In this document: positions 47,851-56,733 of the stretch, one piece after another
Numbering within the stretch: position 1 is the stretch's first letter
Layout of the letters: every line of letters begins with the position of its first letter
From: Pectinophora gossypiella
Lineage: Eukaryota > Arthropoda > Insecta > Lepidoptera > Gelechiidae
Length of the DNA stretch: 64,000 nt
Direction: 5' to 3'
Assembly: GCF_024362695.1 (NCBI RefSeq)
Contig: NC_065422.1
Coordinates: 1,364,001-1,428,000 of the forward strand
Notes under the pieces: generated by a model
The model's database searches: none
Told to the model about the DNA's origin: nothing
Seen by the model: only the letters and a program-made list of their open reading frames with translations
Translations under genes and position numbers: made by a program

Positions 47851-48480
47851 TTTTTGTGACGTGACTTATTGTAGATTTGCCGCAGATGGCATTAACTACT
47901 TGGCCGGACAAATGGGGAGCGCTGATGGCTGTCATCATCATCATCATCATCATCAGCCGTACGACGCCCACTTCTGGGCATAGGCCTCCCCCAAGGATCT
48001 CCACGACGATCGGTCCTGCGCTGCCCGCATCCAGCGGCTTCCCGCGACCTTCACCAGATCGTCGGTCCACCTTGTAGCGGGCCTACCCACTGAGCGTCGT
48101 CCGACACGCGGCCGCCACTCCAGAACCCTTCCGCCCCAGCGGCCATCGGTTCTCCTCGCCATGTGTCCTGCCCACTGCCACTTCAGCTTTGCAATTCTCC
48201 GAGCTATGTCGGTGACTTTAGTTCTCCTGCGGATCTCCTCATTTCTGATTCGATCAAGCAGGGAAATACCAAGCATAGCTCTCACCCGGTACAAAATTTA
48301 AGATAACAAGCCTGTGGGTGTTCAGTTGGGTGCGAACCTCTGCTCAGGGAGTTGTCTGAGAAGAAATGATCTAACCGACTCTAGTGGTTTGATAGCGATA
48401 AGCGTTGAATGAGGGAAATCGTCGACCACGCCAGCATCGGGGTTCTGACGTGTTTGTTGTCGCGAAAGGACCGGGATTTT
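47851..48480 (-). mobile_element. Retroposon G split by an RTE-like LINE
   Basis: Left part TTTTTTGTGACGTGACTTAT to AATGGGGAGCGCTGATGGCT (47851-47932). Right part CTCACCCGGTACAAAATTTA to GCATCGGGGTTCTGACGTG (48280-48480). The consensus order is preserved across the LINE. Confidence 0.8.
47933..48279 (-). pseudogene. RTE-like LINE C-terminus, best-preserved copy
   Basis: A reverse frame of about 110 codons without damage: RAMLGISLLDRIRNEEIRRR, TKVTDIARRIAKLKWQWAGH, MARRTDGRWGGRVLEWRPRV, RSVGRPATRWTDDLVKVAGS, WMRAAQDRSSWRSLGEAYAQ, KWASYG and stop. This is the diagnostic end of RTE-clade ORF2 ('RmLgisl.DriRNeeIR..t...D...ri..lKWqWAGH'). After TGA comes (TGA)n/(ATG)n. The RT core is missing. Confidence 0.9.
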
Positions 48481-48499
48481 TGTGTCAAGTTTGTATGTA

Positions 48500-48640
48500 C
48501 AGTCATGAGCAATATAATATACCCACTTTAGGACTCTGTCGCACTAACATATTTGACATTTAGTGAGACTTACAGTTCAATTAGTCAAAAAAGTTAATGT
48601 GACATGGTACCAAAGTGTATACATATAATGCTCGTGACTG
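48500..48640 (+). mobile_element. MITE-M, reference copy (141 bp)
   Basis: CAGTCATGAGCAATATAATA at the left, TATAATGCTCGTGACTG at the right, TA at 48498-48499 and 48641-48642. Internal ACTCTGTCGCACTAACATAT, TTGACATTTAGTGAGACTTA. TA target plus TIR suggests a Tc1/mariner-type non-autonomous element. Confidence 0.85.
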
Positions 48641-48642
48641 TA

Positions 48643-49304
48643 CACAAACTCCATATAAAAAGTTATTCTATAAGGACTTCGTTCTTCCTTTCGAAGTTCG
48701 CAACCCTGAATCGCTTCCGCTGCCATTTTATGCAGAGAACTTTATTTGTAGTATAAATATTTTGCTTATAACTTAATTTATTCTATGTACAATTTTATTT
48801 CCACTTGGTATAATCTTTAATTAGCTCAGGAAAGTGCATTTAAACAGTCTTGGTGCTGAGTCAAAGCAGGTGTTCATTTAATAAAGTATGACGCCGTGCG
48901 CTGGAGAGGAGCCAAGTCTCCTGCATTATAATTGTTGGTCGGTTGTAGGTTGAAGAAGGCAACCTGGTGTTTAATCATTTAGACTTAACTAGCTTTTGTC
49001 TTTCATTTATTTTTCTTTTTAATTTGGCATAGTTTAAACTATGTAACGGAGTGACGGCCACTTTGTCGAAACTCTTTGAAAATGTGCTTAGGAGATAGTA
49101 CACATTCTCAAAAAAAAAAAAAGTGCGCGTCGCAATCGCGCACGAAGGGTTCCGTACCATTGACTAGATAAACAACAGTAAGTTCACAAACGTACTGCCT
49201 AGTTACCTGTTGCCATTTTTGATATCGAGCAAAAACGGCGAAAAAATCGCATTTCCTCTTCTGCAGCGCCAACACACAAGCAACATGTACATGTACATAA
49301 TCAT
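48643..49304. other. No gene recognised
   Basis: Mostly unique. 49123-49160 (GTGCGCGTCGCAATCGCGCA, GAAGGGTTCCGTACC) resembles a common lepidopteran repeat end but is too short to classify. Confidence 0.4.
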
Positions 49305-49660
49305 TAATTTAAGACCCACGCTCTTGTCGGGGCAGCATTTTCCATGCTACTTTTTTAGGGAAAAACAGCGCAGTGGTTTCCCTCTTGCCTTCCGCCCCGC
49401 AGTACTGTCTCTCCCGCAGCAGTAACTTTCAGTACTATTCAGAGGCGGAGGACAGTAGTCCTAGTATGGCTTTGTGTACTACTCTGTACTTTATGTACTA
49501 CTTTATGTACTACTCTGGGCGCCATTACACTTGCGTTAGACAGAGTACTGCGGGGCAGAAGGCAAGAGGGAAACCACTGCCCTATGTTTCCCTAAAAGTA
49601 GCGTGGAAATGCTACACCGACAAGAGCGTGGCTCTTAAATTGATGATGATAATGACTTTT
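49305..49660. mobile_element. Element W, head-to-head pair
   Basis: Reverse copy 49305-49415 (CCACGCTCTTGTCGGGGCAG, GCAGTGGTTTCCCTCTTGCC) and forward copy 49540-49650 (GCAAGAGGGAAACCACTGCC, CACCGACAAGAGCGTGGCTC). The spacer holds TTTATGTACTACT repeats. Each end has a poly(GAT)/poly(ATC)-like tail. Confidence 0.65.
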
Positions 49661-49745
49661 GCGACGGAAATTCCACTTGATATCAACTCAGAATCATGGT
49701 CTTAATCATCCCTCAAAGTATTCGTGACGATGTCACTAACACTCT
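49661..49745. mobile_element. MITE-R right arm only
   Basis: TTTTGCGACGGAAATTCCAC to GATGTCACTAACACTCTG, then TA (49746-49747). Confidence 0.7.
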
Positions 49746-49924
49746 GTATAAGTAATTTCAAAGAAGTATATTCTCTATTCTCAGTAGGTAGGTATGGAAA
49801 GCAAAAGGCGCTTGACTACGACTCTGCGACACGAGTAGTAACAAACACTAGATGGATTTACTGCAAGAGGGACGGGGAGGGAGTAAGGAAAGGGCGCTAC
49901 ATTATGTTTTTTAATAATAAAATG

Positions 49925-50214
49925 AGGAGCTCGGTGGCGCAGCGGTAAACGCGCTCGGTCTGCGATTGTTGAAGTAAAGCAACTTTCGCAGAGGCCGGTC
50001 ATAGGATGGGTGACCACAAAAAAAAAGTTTTCATCTCAAGCTCCTCCGTGCTTCGGAAGGCACGTTAAGCCGTTGGTCCCGGCTGCATTAGCAGTCGTTA
50101 ATAACCACCAATCCGCACTGGGCCCGCGTGGTGGTTTAAGGCCCGATCTCCCTATCCATCCATAGGGAAGGCCCGTGCCCCAGCAGTGGGGACGTTAATG
50201 GGCTGGTGATGATG
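49925..50214 (+). mobile_element. SINE-B, full length, perfect 11-bp TSD
   Basis: ATAATAAAATG at 49914-49924 and 50215-50225. The head AGGAGCTCGGTGGCGCAGCG retains AAAGCAACTTTCGCAGAGGC and GGATGGGTGACC; central block; tail GGAAGGCCCGTGCCCCAGCA, ends GGGCTGGTGATGATG. Close to 38238-38523. Confidence 0.95.
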
Positions 50215-50225
50215 ATAATAAAATG

Positions 50226-50330
50226 TATTTATTATAATTAAAACACATAATAACGGGTTCTTACCGCGTTTAAATCAGGGATATGAGACTCCCTTAGGGA
50301 TGTGAGAGGGAGTCTCGTATTAATACACGT
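50226..50330. mobile_element. IR-retroelement fragment
   Basis: ATAATTAAAACACATAATAA, CGGGTTCTTACCGCGTTTAA, then GGGATATGAGACTCCC and a short inverted GGGAGTCTCGTATTAAT. Truncated at both sides. Confidence 0.6.
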
Positions 50331-50416
50331 CATAAAGTTGCGATGGACAATAGTCTAAAAATAATGTCAAAAGACTAACACTCTTTATAGGCTGATTATA
50401 TTATGCTATGCAATAA

Positions 50417-50461
50417 CCCCCTCCCCTCCACCCCTCTGGCAACCGGAAGGGGGGGGGGGGG
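50417..50461. other. C-run/G-run palindrome
   Basis: CCCCCTCCCCTCCACCCC, 14 bases, then a run of about 13 G. The two runs could pair or form G4/i-motif structures. Confidence 0.5.
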
Positions 50462-50564
50462 AGTATTACAGGTATGCCGAAGAAGAACCGATACAAACCT
50501 GTTAAGGTTTAGCGATGTTTGTAAACCAATTTATGTGTAATTTATGAAGTGTTATAAATTAAAA

Positions 50565-50650
50565 AAAGGTGGGCACAGGCCTTCTCACAATCAACCGCCT
50601 CCGGAGGCCTATGCCCAGCAGTGGGACGTATATCGCTTTTTATGTATATG
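50565..50650. mobile_element. SINE-C tail, inverted short pair
   Basis: GGGCACAGGCCTTCTCACAA (reverse tail) is followed within 20 bp by GGAGGCCTATGCCCAGCAGT (forward tail) and GGGACGTATAT. Confidence 0.5.
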
Positions 50651-51054
50651 TAATGTATTACCTAAAACATAATTCTGTTATGGCGACAACCTGACCTATA
50701 AGAATCAAGAAATACAGGCGGCATACGAACCTTATCGACTGTGTACGCATAACTTTACCTGTCAAAATGTATGCTTTCAGTTTAATACCTAAATACATAT
50801 CTGCTTAATATTCTGTGAACTTTGTTTGCGTATTTCACAAGAACTTTAGAACAGCAAACATGAATTTGATTACAAAGTAACCGTAGTCAGGCCTACCTTA
50901 GTGTACTTATAGTAAATATAGAATAACACTACTTAAACGGTCATTCTCCGCCGCGCACCAATTCGTATCGGGCGCATACCTCACCCCCTCTGGGTCTTAC
51001 TTTAGTCTGCAATGGCCCCAAGCCGCTAAGGAGTACGGGAAGAGAGCGCAGAAT
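50651..51054. other. No feature recognised
   Basis: About 400 bases. CCTCACCCCCTCTGGGTCTT, ACTTTAGTCTG (50983-51008) also occurs at 3673 and 39170, so it is a small dispersed repeat. Confidence 0.4.
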
Positions 51055-51430
51055 ATTCAAATTCAAAAATAACTTTATTCAGTTGGTAACATAGTTACAC
51101 TTTGAATCGTCAATTTTGACATAACGAACGTCTCGTCCACCTAAAACTACTGCAGCTTCTCACAACCTGTGTAGCCGGGGAAAAGAAGCTGCAGGTAAAA
51201 TCTCGGCACAGGGCCCTAGACGTTGTTTAAAAAAAAACCATAAAAACATAAAGTTTCCAGACAGCTAATCCCATGCATTCATATCTTCTAGATAATCACT
51301 AATCTAATAATAACCTTTTTTACAAAGTTTCTGTTTAATTACTGTGTTAAAACTATTTAAAGATAAATTATGAATGTCAATGGAAATCTTATTGTAAAAA
51401 CGTACACATTGCCCCCTAAAAAAAAAAGAT
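51055..51430 (-). mobile_element. LINE-Z 3' end, reverse
   Basis: TTCAAAAATAACTTTATTCA to AAACGTACACATTGCCCCCT; includes decayed C-terminal codons and the full 3' UTR. Confidence 0.75.
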
Positions 51431-51596
51431 TTTATTCAGTCCGTAGAATAAGGAATAATACTACGTATAGATCGGCAACTCTCCGCTTAGGTTTACCCAA
51501 CTCGAACATAGTTTAGACTTGAATCGTATCGTGTCAATGACTTCGGGCAAGTCTAGGGCCAAGAGCAAACCCATCAAAGGTAAAAGATAATAATCT

Positions 51597-51868
51597 CCGT
51601 ACCGTAATCCAGTGGTTTAGCGTTGGGCTCACGATCCGGAGGTCCCGGTGGGGACATATCACAAAAATCACTTTGTGAGCCCTGGTTTGGTTAGGACATT
51701 GCACGCTGATCACCCGATTGTCCGAAAGTAACATGATCAGTGCTTCGGAGGGCACGTTAGGCCGTTGGTCCCGGTTACTACTTACTGAGGTAAGTACGTA
51801 GACACCTTTGGCGACTCAATAATAACACTGACATCAGGATGAGGTTGGTAATCCACCTCCCACATAAT
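51597..51868 (+). mobile_element. SINE-A with the B-box deleted
   Basis: GTAATCCAGTGGTTTAGCGT, GGAGGTCCCGGTGGGGACAT: the 12-13 bases holding GGTTCGAATCC are missing between two CCCGG copies. Central block and 3' half diverged; the tail is absent. Confidence 0.8.
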
Positions 51869-52044
51869 CTTCTTGTAAGATTGAATGAATCAGGGCATTA
51901 AACACATTCAAATCCGTCCCTGCTTATCAGATACTGATAATCCTCGAGAAGAGGTTGCGATCTCGAAACGATGTCAGATCCCAGACACCTTCGGCAGCTT
52001 GCCTCTGGAGATTTATTGAAGACTTCATTTTCTCGTTTTTTTTT
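51869..52044. other. No feature recognised
   Basis: Short unassigned stretch. Confidence 0.3.
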
Positions 52045-52200
52045 AAAGATCTTTTCGGACTATCAGATGTTTCAGCCTGCAGTGTATTTGCCAAACAAAG
52101 GATAGTATTACAAAGTGATTTCGACAATATCCCCATCGGGAATCGAACCTGGACGTCCAGATCGTGAGAGCTCTAACCAACAGAACAGTATCCATGGCTG
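52045..52200 (-). mobile_element. SINE-C head half
   Basis: CAAAGTGATTTCGACAATAT, CCCCATCGGGAATCGAACCT, GGACGTCCAGATCGTGAGAG; truncated before the central block. Confidence 0.7.
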
Positions 52201-52399
52201 TTAACAAAAATGAATTCGGCCGAAATTCGGTGACAAAAATTTGCATTCTCCATCAACATTTTTACAACCGTAAGTCCCTGTTGTGATAAAATTTGTCGAG
52301 TCGATTCTTTCAATCTTAAATTTTAACGAAGTTTGCTGAAGGCGAATACTTCAGGTCTCAGGTGCTGACTTCCTGCTTCACTTTGATTGTTTTATAAGT
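52201..52399. other. No feature recognised
   Basis: Unassigned. Confidence 0.3.
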
Positions 52400-52552
52400 T
52401 GACTTTTACTACCAGACTTTTTATCATTTAGGTTATTAATGATTATTAATCTTATAATAAGCTTTTTTACATAAAGTATGCTTCACATGAGCTTAAAATT
52501 TATTTTCTGACGAATTCAAAATATTGTCTGGTATTTTATTGTAAAAAAGTGT
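52400..52552 (-). mobile_element. LINE-N C-terminal/UTR fragment
   Basis: CCAGACTTTTTATCATTTAG, AATAAGCTTTTTTACATAAA, GTCTGGTATTTTATTGTAAA. The A/T tail part is missing. Confidence 0.65.
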
Positions 52553-52564
52553 TTGAGTTTAGTG

Positions 52565-52755
52565 TTTGAGCGTTTGTTATGTGACCTAACCTGTTTTGGG
52601 CTGGCTTTCCTTCGGTTTGGGGGGTCAGACAGGCAGTCGGTTCTATTTTACAGAAGCTGTCAAATCTTCAGGTTAGGTAAGTGGACCGTGTGACAAACAC
52701 ATAACCTTCCTTTTGCTTCGCCGCAGTCGGGTAAAAAACGGGATAACGCTAGGGA
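52565..52755 (+). mobile_element. SINE-D 3' half with a 40-bp insertion
   Basis: TTATGTGACCTAACCTGTTT, CAGACAGGCAGTCGG, GTTAGGTAAGTGGACCGTGT, then ACACATAACCTTCC, GCTTCGCCGCAGTCGGGTAA (insertion), then AACGGGATAACGCTAGG. Confidence 0.7.
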
Positions 52756-54204
52756 AATGAGCCATACCCAGAAATGGGATATGCATGCATTGCAAAGACT
52801 AAAAATAATATTATTATTTCTTCCTCTTCAGTTTAAGTCCTATAGAGGGCGCCACACGATGGTACGAAGTATAAAATGTACATACCCATATAAAATAGCG
52901 GTCACACACATAACTATCCTCTTTGCTTCGCCGCAGTCGGGTAAAAACATACCTTACCTAAATTAGTTCAACGCAAAAAGTTAAAATTTAATAATAATTC
53001 TAAGAATATTCGTCAATCCCTTTTTCGGAAACTATGCAGCACCTGGTCTATACATTGGAGGGGTAAAAGTTCAAAACGATATTTGAGGGTAGAAGGTGTA
53101 AGATGAACGTGATCCATCAAACGTTGGATGGTATAAATCTGTGACACAGGTGGTTCTAATCGCTAGGCCCCGTGCTGGGCGCCAGTTTAGCCGCGCACGT
53201 TTCATGTACGTTTTTCGGTGCAACTATAAGCGAATTTTCAGTGACATTTCACTCAGAGGTTTTAAAACGTGATAATAAATGTGACAGGTGATCAGAAGCC
53301 TAATGGACGATAGTTACACCATTTAATATTTATCGAAATCAAAATCCCAACGGTATCTACCAATTGAAAATCATAACTCACAAACGCCAACGTATTGAAA
53401 GCTTTTTCACATTAAGTGAGCCTGAACGAAATTGCTGTTTAGCAAGGTCGCCTAACTATGTTTCTTTTATGAATTTGTAATTGTCATACAAGTATGTAGA
53501 TTTATAAATAATAAAAAAAAATGTCTTACAAACGCTGTAATGGTCGCAAATAGAACAAGTACTTATGCAAGTATAAATCGGCTCGGTTGGCTCCGCTCAG
53601 TAGACACACCGACTCCTAATGACATGAACTTTAATGATCCTACTTAAGAGAGCAGAGCATCACCTAGCTTCAGGACATTACACTATTAACACCACGCATT
53701 CGACGTACTAATGACAAACAAACATAAAGTATCATTGCGTAATTAAGTCCTCTATGCTAGCGGCATTTATGATTTCTATCTTAGAGCTACAAAATTAGCA
53801 TTCTTAACTTAAATATTTACCCTTTCATAAGCATAAGCAAAATGAGAGCTTTGCACACTTTGCGCATCTATCATCCGTGTAACAGTTCCGACTTGTAAAT
53901 TATTCCGTTGTATCATGGTAATGCTCATCACCAACGTAATACGCGCCCCAGTTTGGGCGCCACTTTTAGCACAGCACAGGATTTTCGCACTACCCTCGCT
54001 TGGGAATAATAGTGACAAATGATGATGCATTCGTCGAGTGTGCGCCGTTTTGGTGCGGATAAGTGCAAAGTTTCGGAACGACTCTATTAATCATAGAAAG
54101 TTGCTAAGTAAGACAATAGATTGTACTGAGAAAGTGAAGTGTGAAAATTTAAGAAGCGATACTTACTGCTTATGGCATGGTTTGCAGACTGTCTGTCTAG
54201 CCAG
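52756..54204. other. No gene; two PBS-like motifs
   Basis: Mostly unique. On the reverse strand TGGCGCCCAGCACGGGGC (53167-53184) and TGGCGCCCAAACTGGGGC (53945-53962) resemble LTR-retrotransposon primer-binding sites, but no LTR pair is visible. 53440-53520 has a weak LINE 3'-UTR-like stretch (TTTAGCAAGGTCGCC). The 73-codon frame at 53809-54030 is not recognisable. Confidence 0.35.
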
Positions 54205-54380
54205 ATGACCTGATCTAGTGGTTGGGCGTTGGGCTTACGATTTCGAATCTCAGTAATTACAAAAAATCACTGAGTAATCCCTAGTTTCGTTAAGTCATTA
54301 CAATACAAGCTGATTGTCCAAAAATATGATGATCCGTACTTCAAAGGACATTGTAATCCGTCAGTCCCGGTTATTATTTA
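54205..54380 (+). mobile_element. SINE-A, strongly diverged
   Basis: GATCTAGTGGTTGGGCGTTG, TTTCGAATCTCAG, ATCACTGAGTAATCCCTAG, GATGATCCGTACTTC; 3' half lost. Confidence 0.65.
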
Positions 54381-54640
54381 CATAATTTCTTTTTAAGTTT
54401 TAAAATACATATTTATTTATACTTATAAAAAAAACCCTAGATATATACGCTTTTAAGGTTACTATTGAGCCGCCAAAGGTGTTTTGAATTTGATTGACGT
54501 GTCTCATGTAATGACTACTTCCCAAGTAAGTAATTAGTAGCCGGGGCCGACTGTTTAACCTCCCTCCGAAGCACAGTTCATCTTACTTTCAGACAATAGG
54601 GTGATCAGCCTGTAGTGTTTTAACCAAACCAGGGTTCACA

Positions 54641-54747
54641 AGCAATAAGGCCGAAAGATTTTACTGTATTTTTCGTCCATGTGGTTAAAACTCGTTTTGT
54701 ATGTTGTGTGTTATAAAGTAGGTATATTTATATTGTATTTTTTTTAT
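54641..54747 (+). mobile_element. LINE 3' UTR fragment inside SINE-A
   Basis: AGCAATAAGGCCGAAAGATT to TATTTATATTGTATTTTTTT; truncated relative of 7910-8045. Confidence 0.6.
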
Positions 54748-54815
54748 ATCACAAAGTGATTATTGTAATATATCCCCACGGATTCGAACCTGGTATCTCC
54801 GGATCGTGAACCTAA

Positions 54816-54996
54816 GGCTGCCTGTCCATTGAAGCGGAGCGAGCTTGCGGAGCGGTGAAACGGATAAATATGAACCAATAGGATTGCATAAAAACTCCGC
54901 TCAGCTGCAGTGGACAGAGATTGGTTAATCCTATTGGTTAATATTTATCCGTTTCACCGCTCCGCAAGCTCGCTCCGCTTCAATGGACAGGCAGCC
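54816..54996. mobile_element. 181-bp MITE with 70-bp near-perfect TIRs, TAA TSD
   Basis: Arms GGCTGCCTGTCCATTGAAGC, GGAGCGAGCTTGCGGAGCGG, TGAAACGGATAAATATGAAC are repeated inverted with one mismatch in 70. TAA at 54813-54815 and 54997-54999. A 3-bp TAA target with G-rich tips suggests PIF/Harbinger. It lies in the tRNA-like head of a SINE-A. Confidence 0.85.
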
Positions 54997-55261
54997 TAAC
55001 GCTCAACCACTGGACCACGGGTTGACGTAGAAGAAGACGGGTTGTAGTAGTAGTACTTATCTCTAGATAGTTTTACAAAGCTCGAATCATATGTCTCCAT
55101 AAAACCCTGGTGCCGATACATCACCGCAGATCCCTGGAACATCGATGCAGCTTCTGCGATTGGCAATGGATTACCAAGTGATTTATAGCTTGCACTATGC
55201 GATGGATTGGACATCTTGTCTTCGATTAAGTATATAAAATGTTGTAGACTAAGTACTTACA

Positions 55262-55418
55262 CAGGATGTTAGTGACAACGTACGGAATGCTGAGGGGGAT
55301 GGTTCAGACCATGGTCCTGAGTTAATTTCAAGTGTATTTATTTTTATATTCTATACTTTTGCGATGGAAATTTCCACTCGATACTAACTCAGACTAATGA
55401 GCTGAATCGTCCCCCTTT
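55262..55418. mobile_element. MITE-R, right end missing
   Basis: CAGGATGTTAGTGACAACGT to CAGACTAATGAGCTGAATCG; broken where LINE-N begins. Confidence 0.65.
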
Positions 55419-55419
55419 T

Positions 55420-55955
55420 TACAATAAAATACCAAACAGTATTTGTCGGAAAATAAATTTAAACCTCATGTGAAGCTTACTTTATGTAAAAGAGCTTCTT
55501 CTTATCGTGTCGATGGGAAACTAAATTGTATCGGCCCAAAACTTGGCAACAAGTATGGCGCTATCTGCAGCGCTCATCAATCCTCCTGCGTACAGGTGTT
55601 CGGGCACGCAGGACACGATGTAAGATGTTCCATCGTTCGGGGAACAGTGCCGCACTTGCACTTTAAGTCCGAGCCATCCGAGAAACCCCACCTGAACAAA
55701 TTGTCCTTATTGAAAAAGAGCTTATCATAAGATTAATTACCTAAATGATAAAAATGCCTGGAAATGAATGTGTTTCTCTAGTTATTAAATAACTTGTTAT
55801 GTATACCTATATTGATTTAAAATATGTGTTGCTGTTGCAGATTCTAGTCATTTCTTGTCCTCACCCATACCATCTTGCGAAATGACGTAGATTCAAAAAT
55901 GTTAATTTGACCTTCAACAAGTTTATCTATGGTAATTATGATTCTGAACTCAATT
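55420..55955 (+). mobile_element. LINE-N 3' end split by another LINE
   Basis: TTTACAATAAAATACCAAAC, CCTCATGTGAAGCTTACTTT (to 55496), then CTTATCATAAGATTAATTAC to GGTAATTATGATTCTGA (from 55709). Confidence 0.8.
55497..55708 (-). pseudogene. LINE C-terminal zinc-knuckle fragment, nested in LINE-N
   Basis: Bracketed by AAAAGAGCTT-type repeats (55489-55499, 55711-55722). The reverse frame reads NLFRWGFSDGSDLKCKCGTV, PRTMEHLTSCPACPNTCTQE: a CxC...H...C..C cluster as in the zinc-binding C-terminus of some LINE ORF2 proteins. One T is missing near 55600; past it another frame reads SAAIL-type residues then AKFWADTI and a stop. The 3' UTR is only about 25 bp and ends ACACGATAAGAAG, like the SINE-A tail. 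Confidence 0.75.
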
Positions 55956-55974
55956 TTCGTTATGACTTATTTTT

Positions 55975-56068
55975 TCAAATCAAATCAAATATACTTTATT
56001 GCACAGAACTAAAATTTCAACAATCAGACATAACACATGAATACAGTACAATTTGGGCGGCCTTATTT
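55975..56068 (-). mobile_element. LINE 3' UTR, reverse
   Basis: CAAATCAAATCAAATATACT, TTATTGCACAGAACTAAAAT, TTTGGGCGGCCTTATT; mirror of 17735-17860. Confidence 0.65.
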
Positions 56069-56435
56069 TTTTATTTTAATTGATGGGTGACCGCTTTTAT
56101 TGATGACTTTACATTACATTATTTGCAAACAAATATTGGCAATTGTCCCTCGTATACCTAACTACCTAATTACGTATGCCAATCCACCTACACTCTACAC
56201 ATTGTAGGCAATTTCCGTGGATTACAGCGGACGTTTACGATGCAATAAATTGTGCATCCCTCCGTATTTAGGAAGTGCATTACGTGCATTTCCCTCGCGC
56301 CGGAGTGCCACGACCCTCCTGATTCAGTTTTATGTTTCTGTATTCTACACTTAGGATTTCGCTGTGGCTTTGCTTGCGATGTTTTGTAAGGCTTTAAAAG
56401 TTCATTATTCAATCTACCACAATAGCAAAAAAAAC
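56069..56435. other. No feature recognised
   Basis: A 74-codon reverse frame (56188-56412) has no known domain. Confidence 0.35.
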
Positions 56436-56728
56436 TTACTAGAACATAACTAAATCTACTTACCTACTTACAATACAAAAACTCTTTATTGCACTTGAAT
56501 CACATTAAAAAAACATTAGTATTATAATTAAATTCGTAGTACAACAGGCGGTATACATTTTAGTGTTATACTTACTACAACATAACTAAATCTACTTATC
56601 TACTTACTACAATACAACTAAATCTACTTACCTACTTACTACAGCACAACTAAATTTACTTACCTACTTACTACAGCACAACTAAATATACTTACCTAGT
56701 TACAACAACACAACTAAAAACTCACTGA
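56436..56728 (+). repeat. 32-bp minisatellite, about six units, split
   Basis: Unit TTACTACAACATAACTAAAT plus CTACTTACCTAC. One unit at 56436-56467, then an insertion (56469-56568), then about five units from 56571 to 56728 with period 32. Confidence 0.8.
56469..56568 (-). mobile_element. LINE 3' tail inside the minisatellite
   Basis: CAATACAAAAACTCTTTATT, GCACTTGAATCACATT on the plus strand: a reversed AATAAAG-type LINE 3' end. ACTTAC occurs at both edges, a possible short TSD. Confidence 0.55.
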
Positions 56729-56733
56729 TTTTT

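Larger units (their letters stand above)
54440..55020 (-). mobile_element. SINE-A carrying two separate insertions
   Basis: Reverse SINE-A from GAGCCGCCAAAGGTG through a diverged central block (CTCCCTCCGAAGCACAGTTC) to CAACCACTGGACCACGG. Interrupted at 54641-54747 and 54816-54996. Confidence 0.8.
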
